Shown here: piece after piece, positions 58,136 through 64,000 of the stretch
Layout: each line of letters starts with the position of its first letter
Numbering within the stretch: the first letter of the stretch is position 1
Assembly: GCF_964656455.1 (NCBI RefSeq)
Contig: NC_135721.1
Location: forward strand, 53,761,530 to 53,825,529
DNA: 64,000 bases
Source: Halichoerus grypus
Taxonomy: Eukaryota > Chordata > Mammalia > Carnivora > Phocidae
Reading direction: 5' to 3'
The notes under the pieces: generated by a model
Seen by the model: the letters and a program-made list of their open reading frames with translations, nothing else
Database searches by the model: none
What the model was told of the DNA's origin: nothing
Program-made: the position numbers and the translations under genes

Positions 58136-60789
58136 GAAAAGAGAGAGGGAAGCATGTATAGTGAGCCACAGTTATTAACATCTGCTACAGTGTTTGAGGA
58201 ATGCTATGTAACTGGCCTGATGTATGGAGGAATAGCAGAAAATGCAGTTTTCTTGGCTATCTGATCTTTGGTATGGAAAATACATTCTGTAATCCAAGCA
58301 AAGGGAACAGAATATGCAAAAAAGACTTGTACAACTTAAAAATGTGTACAACAATTTATTAGTAGTATTGTTAGGTCAGTATTGTATAAACTTCTGATGC
58401 AATGGCTTCATGGCATCCAAGGTATGTTCATGCTGGGAACAAACCCAGGGTTATATTTTAAATACAACTGGCTATCAGCTCTTTGTTCTTGTATTATATT
58501 CTATCAAAGTAATTATTCATAAAAGAGGTCAGATTAGAATGGTTTATGTAAATGCCTATGAAGCAAAGGGAAGCTCCATCTTAGTAAAAAATAAACAAGG
58601 GATTCATTATATGATGTGCTTCATGATGTGCATTGGTTATAAATAGAAAGCAAAGTATTTTGTTAATTATAGTACACAAATTCTGTGTTCTATTTCAATC
58701 ACCAATTGGGTCAAATTGGGCTGGGATAACTATATCATGAAATTGTAGGAGAGAAAGCCAAAAGCAGGAGAAAGTGATAAGGAGGATGAGATGCAAAATG
58801 TATAATGCATGTGCTACATAAGGTAATTTTCTGTTTTCCTGCAGCAAACATAAATCTTATGCCATATTACATTCAATTTTAAGCTAATTATTTAAACCTG
58901 GAAAATCCAACTATTTTCAAAAAGCCAAAATTATGGTCCATAAAGGCAAGTCATCACATTGGAAGTCTCCAGATTTCTCTTGTTTGATAAGAGCATGACT
59001 TCTGGAGTTTGATAAGAGCATGACTAATGGGACGGTACATCCTTGTAAATGAGATAACAGCTAAGAAAATCAGATTGATGCTGATGGTGATCACTGTGCA
59101 AGTGTATCTCCACTATCAGAGTAACAGCCCTCTTGGTGGCTGAAGACATTTTCTGGACATCCTAATGCCCAGGAATGATGTGTGAACTTTCCTACCCCCC
59201 TCCCTCCTGTTAAGTTAGGACCTACTGGAACATTAGCAGGTGACAATCGGGAAGTACTCGTGACAGATTTTTAGCTTTATATCCACAAGACCAGCTGCTC
59301 CATGGTGACCCTGCTTTGGCAAGCTCCACTGGCAGCTGGTTAAATGTGTTGCTCTTGGCAAGTACCCACCAGCTGTTCCCACCTGTGGTCATATGCAGGA
59401 TCTGTCACTTACGCTTATTAGATCTGTAAATCTGAGAGATAATCCGACCTGTTACAAAGAGCCTCATGCATGGTATATAGGTACCATATTTAGTGAATCT
59501 CTTTTTAGTATGTGATTATTTTGCGCATGGCTTTTCATTCTTTTTTTCTCATACCCACACAAACCACCCAGCACTTGATCAAGAAACTAATTAATTGGGA
59601 AGTCATTCTGCTGTAAGGTAACAAATACATAAGACATCAGAACTTGAATCACTACCAGGGATGTGTCCCTGCTCAAACCCATTAATTTAAGAACCCATTA
59701 CTTTCACTCCCTTACTTCTTACCTTCTCCTTTTGCATGGCAACTTAAACCATATAATTTGCCATCTGAAAGAGTTACGTAAAGCACAGAGCATGAAATAC
59801 TCCAAGAAGTCACACTATTAATTAGACTCTTATGTCATAGGATCATAAAAATTAGAATAGAGGATCTGCAGCATGAAGTCATTTTTTTGCCCATTTTTCT
59901 CCTCTCTACCTTTTGCCCAAATGGGATTATTTCCTGTTGTATTTACTAGTTCTTTGTCCACTTAAACAGGAAATAGATTAAATATGGCGCTTTCTCTGTG
60001 GTCCATCCAGTGTTATCAAAAAGGTCCCAAAGTAATTGACACCACCTTCCTTGAACCTGTGTGATGAATCTTTACTCAGTGGCCTTTCTGCTATAAATAC
60101 GGCACCCGTCCCGGCTGGCATGCTTGTATTATTGGACAGACTTTAATCTCAGCATTATACAGGCCCACATTTTTCCTCCGCCAAACACTATTTGCAGTTC
60201 TGTCCCAGATGTAACAACCTAATCAAAACAGAATTTCATAGAGCACTACACAGAGGATTGGTTTCTAGGGGACTGTGCAACAGGTATCTCTATGTTTACT
60301 GCCTTCTTTTATGAAACTTGATACAATGCAATTGGCAGATTGCACGTTGAATACTGGGACGCGACTCACAAGAAATGAATTGTAAATAATAAGGTTTAGC
60401 AGAAGCCAAAAACATTTTCAAGTACTCATGATGCCAGCATTCTCAACTGCAACATCACTGATGTCAAATTAACACAATGCATTTCTACCTTTTCTACGTT
60501 GTCTTTCTCGGGGACTCATATTATCAACTGAATTGCATCCTTGACAATGGATGCTGCCATGTTTAGAGTGGAAAAGAGAAAACTTTCAAAGACTGACAGA
60601 AACAAGAAAGCCTTTCAGAGCACTCTGTCAAAAAATGGTTAAAGGACAAAAGAATCAGTTAGAAATGACAGAAATATAAAAATTTTGAGTGAAGGAGTTT
60701 TTGGAAACCACCTACTTGGAAAACATGCATCTGGAATCTGCTTTATAATTAGAAGAACAATATTACCTAAAAGTTAAAAAAAAAAGAAG
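58136..60789. other. Repeat-free stretch, candidate conserved non-coding DNA
   Basis: About 2.6 kb with no recognised transposon. A 19-bp sequence (gtttgataagagcatgact) is duplicated at 58982-59000 and 59007-59025. A TATAAATA occurs at 60092-60099 next to CpG-containing DNA. No coding frame of note. Confidence 0.45.
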
Positions 60790-60925
60790 AGTGCCCAGAT
60801 TTCAATCCTTGGCTGTCACCTACTAGTGGTATGAATGCATATAAATATCCTCACCCTTTTCAACCTCATTACCCTCATTTGTCAAATTGGGGTTTGTAAG
60901 ACCTACCTTCAATCCATAACTTTTT
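60790..60925 (+). mobile_element. MIR fragment
   Basis: 'tcaaccttattaccctcatt'-like text at 60865 and 'gtcaaattggggtttgtaag' match the MIR region usually reading 'cctcagtttcctcatctgtaaaatgggg'. Weak. Confidence 0.5.
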
Positions 60926-61019
60926 AGGTGGCTTTTAAAATAAATTAAATATTATAACCAGAAGAAGTTTTTAAAGAACAAAAACCTAAATAAATGTAAG
61001 GTATTAATATTCTTACCAG

Positions 61020-61135
61020 TATCAGCATCTAACCCCACTTCTTCATTTTATTAAATGCAGAAACTGAGGCTCAAAGATACTAGAAAATTCATTCAAGACA
61101 GCAGATGGTACACATTAAAGCTAAGCCAATAACCA
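61020..61135 (-). mobile_element. MIR-like fragment
   Basis: 'aaatgcagaaactgaggctc' and 'attcaagacagcagatggta' match the reverse MIR core. Short. A similar piece may occur at 61480-61550. Confidence 0.55.
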
Positions 61136-61550
61136 AAGTCTGTCATTGCCCACCGGGTACACTTCCCTTTATTTAACAAAGATTCAAAGAAGATTCACAA
61201 AATTCAAATTTTCTTGGAGATAAGTGCAAGGCTAAAGTGCGATATACTCTTCCAAGAAAAAAAATCCAGCCTTGCTTATGCACCCTGCTGCCTCCACCAT
61301 TTTAGCACTTCCATAATATATTATACTTGCAAACTGGGATATAACAATTAGTTAATTGAATCTTTGTAGCAGATGGTGAAAGTTTATGAATTGAATCAAT
61401 TAATGAATAAATAAAAATAAACTGTTGCTCTCATTAGTGTCCCTAAAAAATATGTAAATAGCATACATTTATTTTCATAGTTCACAGATGGAGATTTTGA
61501 GGCCCATAGAGGTTCCATTTGCTTCAGAGTAGGTGAGTAATAGACATTCA

Positions 61551-64000
61551 GTCTAAAAAGAAATTTCAACAGCCTATCATTAGTCCTTTTTTCTTTCTTA
61601 TCCAGAACACAGATTAGTAGAGACTATTTGCAGTCCTTTCTTCCTGTCTCCTTATCTACCATTTCGTAATCCAATCTGGCCTTGGCATAGGACAACTAGT
61701 TGCACAAGCTCTAAGTAGCCTGGCTATCAGTCAAGCCTTTGTCCTTTTCCTTATGAAAGGTCTCATATCCAGAGGGTCAGAGACAAAGGGAGACTGGAAG
61801 CCTTGGAACAAGTGTCTGGGAGGGAGCAATGGAATGTTCCATCATATAAAGCATTAGTAATAGTCTAGAGCCCCCCATTTCTGGTAGAGTTTCTATGCAG
61901 AAAAAAAAAAAAAAAAAAAGAAAGATTGTTGAGTTGTTCATGGCTTGGCATTTCTAACAATCCTAACATCTGGAAGATCTTTGCTTCTTTCCAAGAGTAG
62001 CCCTGGAAACACCCCCACAGCCACACCTATCCCTTAGGCCATTTTGGTGGTACCAATGATGAATCAGAACCTCCAAAATATTTTGTTAGGCCGTCTTGTG
62101 CTATGCAGCATTTCACTGATGGTTAGCACCACATTAAAATGTCATTTCAGGCAATTAATATTTTATTTATAAACACTTATAAATATTTATTATAAATGAC
62201 TAAATAGCAGCTCATGAGAAAACAAATCTATTACGTTTGTATTAAAACATCTTCAGATGCTTAATTATAGGAATATTTAGACAAACCATTAAAAATTTAT
62301 GCCAACTTTCTTGAGAAGTCTGGGACAAACCCAGTTAGACTTCCCCATTTAGCTAAGAGGGCAAATTTGATAGGATGACACAAAAACAAGGGAAAAAAGC
62401 CATTTCCAATTCCCCTTTCTAGTAGTTGGACTGATTCTGCCTTCATGCCAGGCAAGCTAAAAAGCATCTTTTCTTTTAAGAAAAAATCCTTTTTTAAATA
62501 AATTGTCAGAAAAGATGGACTCATTCCGGACAAATGTCCCAGGCATACTTGGAATCAAAATATGTTAAGTGTTTAAATGGATCTGATTAAGCATCTTCAG
62601 CTTCTTTAGCTATTTTAATCAGTTCCCAAACATGCAATTGGCAGTCCTATTTTTCAGCCAGAAAGAAAAATGGTGATTGCCTGCATTGATCTGTTGTAGA
62701 GTACATCACCTTACCCTACTCAGTTCTGAAAATATAATTAAAACGTTCTGTTTTGATACCGGTGGCTCACCAAAGTGTAAGAATCTAGGTGAACATTTTC
62801 CTTTTTTTATGGCTCTTAAGTTTAGGATGAAAACAAAGTAAATGAGACTGAATCCCCTTAACTGGCTGGAACTGATTTATTTCTGTTGAAATGCATTGTA
62901 ATTTCCATACAGCATGTATTTTCACTTCAATTACTACACTATTTGATTGGGACTTTATTTAGCTTTATTCATGTATTTGCATTATAGCTTTTGTAAAAAC
63001 ACCCTATAAGACTTGCATACATTTGGAGCTTTAAAAGTGCAGTGGGCGATTTGGTAGGAAAGTTGCAGTTCCTCCATATATTTCCAAGTATTGCTCTTTG
63101 GAACATTCTGTTGTTGTCACAACATGTCTCTCAGTTATGCTTAATTTAATTGCTCTTGGCTTTTGGTATGAGACAAGTTCACTCTAATACATTACCAAGT
63201 GGTTTGAAATAGCATCGTAATCCATAAGGGTCATCTTATGAATTTTAAGACCATCCAACCCCTTTAGCTGCTTTTAATGATCTGAAATTTATTTTTGAAA
63301 ACAGGCATTATTATTTGTAGTGGAGAATATCACATAACATAAAAAATGTGGACTAGATATTTTGTGTAATCAAATCAAAATAGAGATGGGAAAGCATTGT
63401 GGAATAGAAATGAGAAATCTGGAAAGACATGCTGGATGGCGATATTTGATAGGCACCGCTTTGAAATAAAATCCTAATAACCTGAGGAAATCATTTTAAA
63501 GACCTTCGGAAAAACTCAGACATCCTGGAACAGCTAGTTCTTTGCCTGGCATTTTTTTTTTCCCCAAAGCCATAGTAAACAATCTTGAGTGCACTTAAAA
63601 TGTTGACAACATTGTTTTGAAATATTTGCCATAAGGTCATATGCCATAGTGAATTGTCCACTGGAAGTGAGCAATCTGATATTATTAAAAAGCACAACTT
63701 CTACATGCCTAATTCCAATTAACCACTTGTAACCTGGTTCCAAAAACACAAACGTGAATCACTTGTTCGGCGTTCTTTTTTTCCCATACAGGAAAAACCA
63801 TGATCCAGCATTGTTGTGTTCTACTCCAATAACACAAACTGCTATAATTCTCAAAGCAATGACCTATCGACCTATTCTAAAAACATCCAGCCACTATCCC
63901 ATGAAGATTGTGATGTTTTGTTTATTTGTTTGGGAGTCTGCTCTTTTCTTCCAGAAGCAATGGCTATTTTTAGAATTCAACTTTTTATTCTTCCTTTAAT
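61551..64000. other. Repeat-free stretch, candidate conserved non-coding DNA
   Basis: About 2.4 kb, AT-rich, with only an A19 run (61901-61919) as simple repeat. Several TAAT/ATTA clusters occur between 62560 and 63350. Frames at 62297-62533, 63491-63749 and 63754-63999 lack any known motif, and the last runs off the window. No gene supported. Confidence 0.45.

Overview
This window is nuclear DNA from a placental mammal, most likely a non-dog caniform (arctoid) carnivore such as a mustelid, bear or seal. The main evidence is fourteen copies of the tRNA-Lys-derived CAN SINE (head like 'gcctgggtggctcagtcgg', CT-rich body, AATAAA-type tail) whose body matches the arctoid type rather than the dog subtype, plus several 5'-truncated copies of a young carnivore LINE-1 with a characteristic 3' UTR. 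The taxonomic call comes from remembered repeat consensus sequences, not from a search.

I find no protein-coding exon, tRNA, rRNA or snRNA gene that I can support. Every open reading frame is short, and most longer ones lie in LINE-1 ORF2 remnants, SINE tails or simple repeats. One possible exception is an antisense processed-pseudogene-like stretch at about 39.8-40.2 kb, whose parent I cannot name. The window is therefore intronic or intergenic.

Left part (1-36.4 kb): a dense layer-cake of transposons. Old L1M elements in both orientations are interrupted by younger L1s and CAN SINEs, many with clear target-site duplications (TSDs). Key nests are 1.6-5.6 kb (L1 in L1), 14.1-14.5 kb (L1 and SINE fused), 15.8-18.7 kb (five SINEs in one L1), 24.3-26.7 kb (L1 in L1 with a perfect 17-bp TSD), 26.7-31.5 kb (L1 holding an orphan retro-insert and a SINE), 33.1-35.0 kb (old L2 split by two L1 tails) and 35.0-35.4 kb (two SINEs tail to tail at one target).

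Right part (36.4-64 kb): the character changes. No CAN SINE and no young carnivore L1 is visible. Only ancient layers remain (MIR, L2, an MLT1 LTR, other old LTR-like pieces, three L1M/L1MA-type 3' ends). Long stretches, especially about 58.1-60.8 and 61.6-64 kb, show no recognisable repeat and look like candidate conserved non-coding DNA.

No new biological system is apparent. The most noteworthy signals are the nested-insertion chronology, the orphan retro-insert at 27.3-27.5 kb with A/T runs on both ends, the shared-target SINE pair, the AT-rich inverted repeat at 521-575, and the sharp SINE desert on the right.
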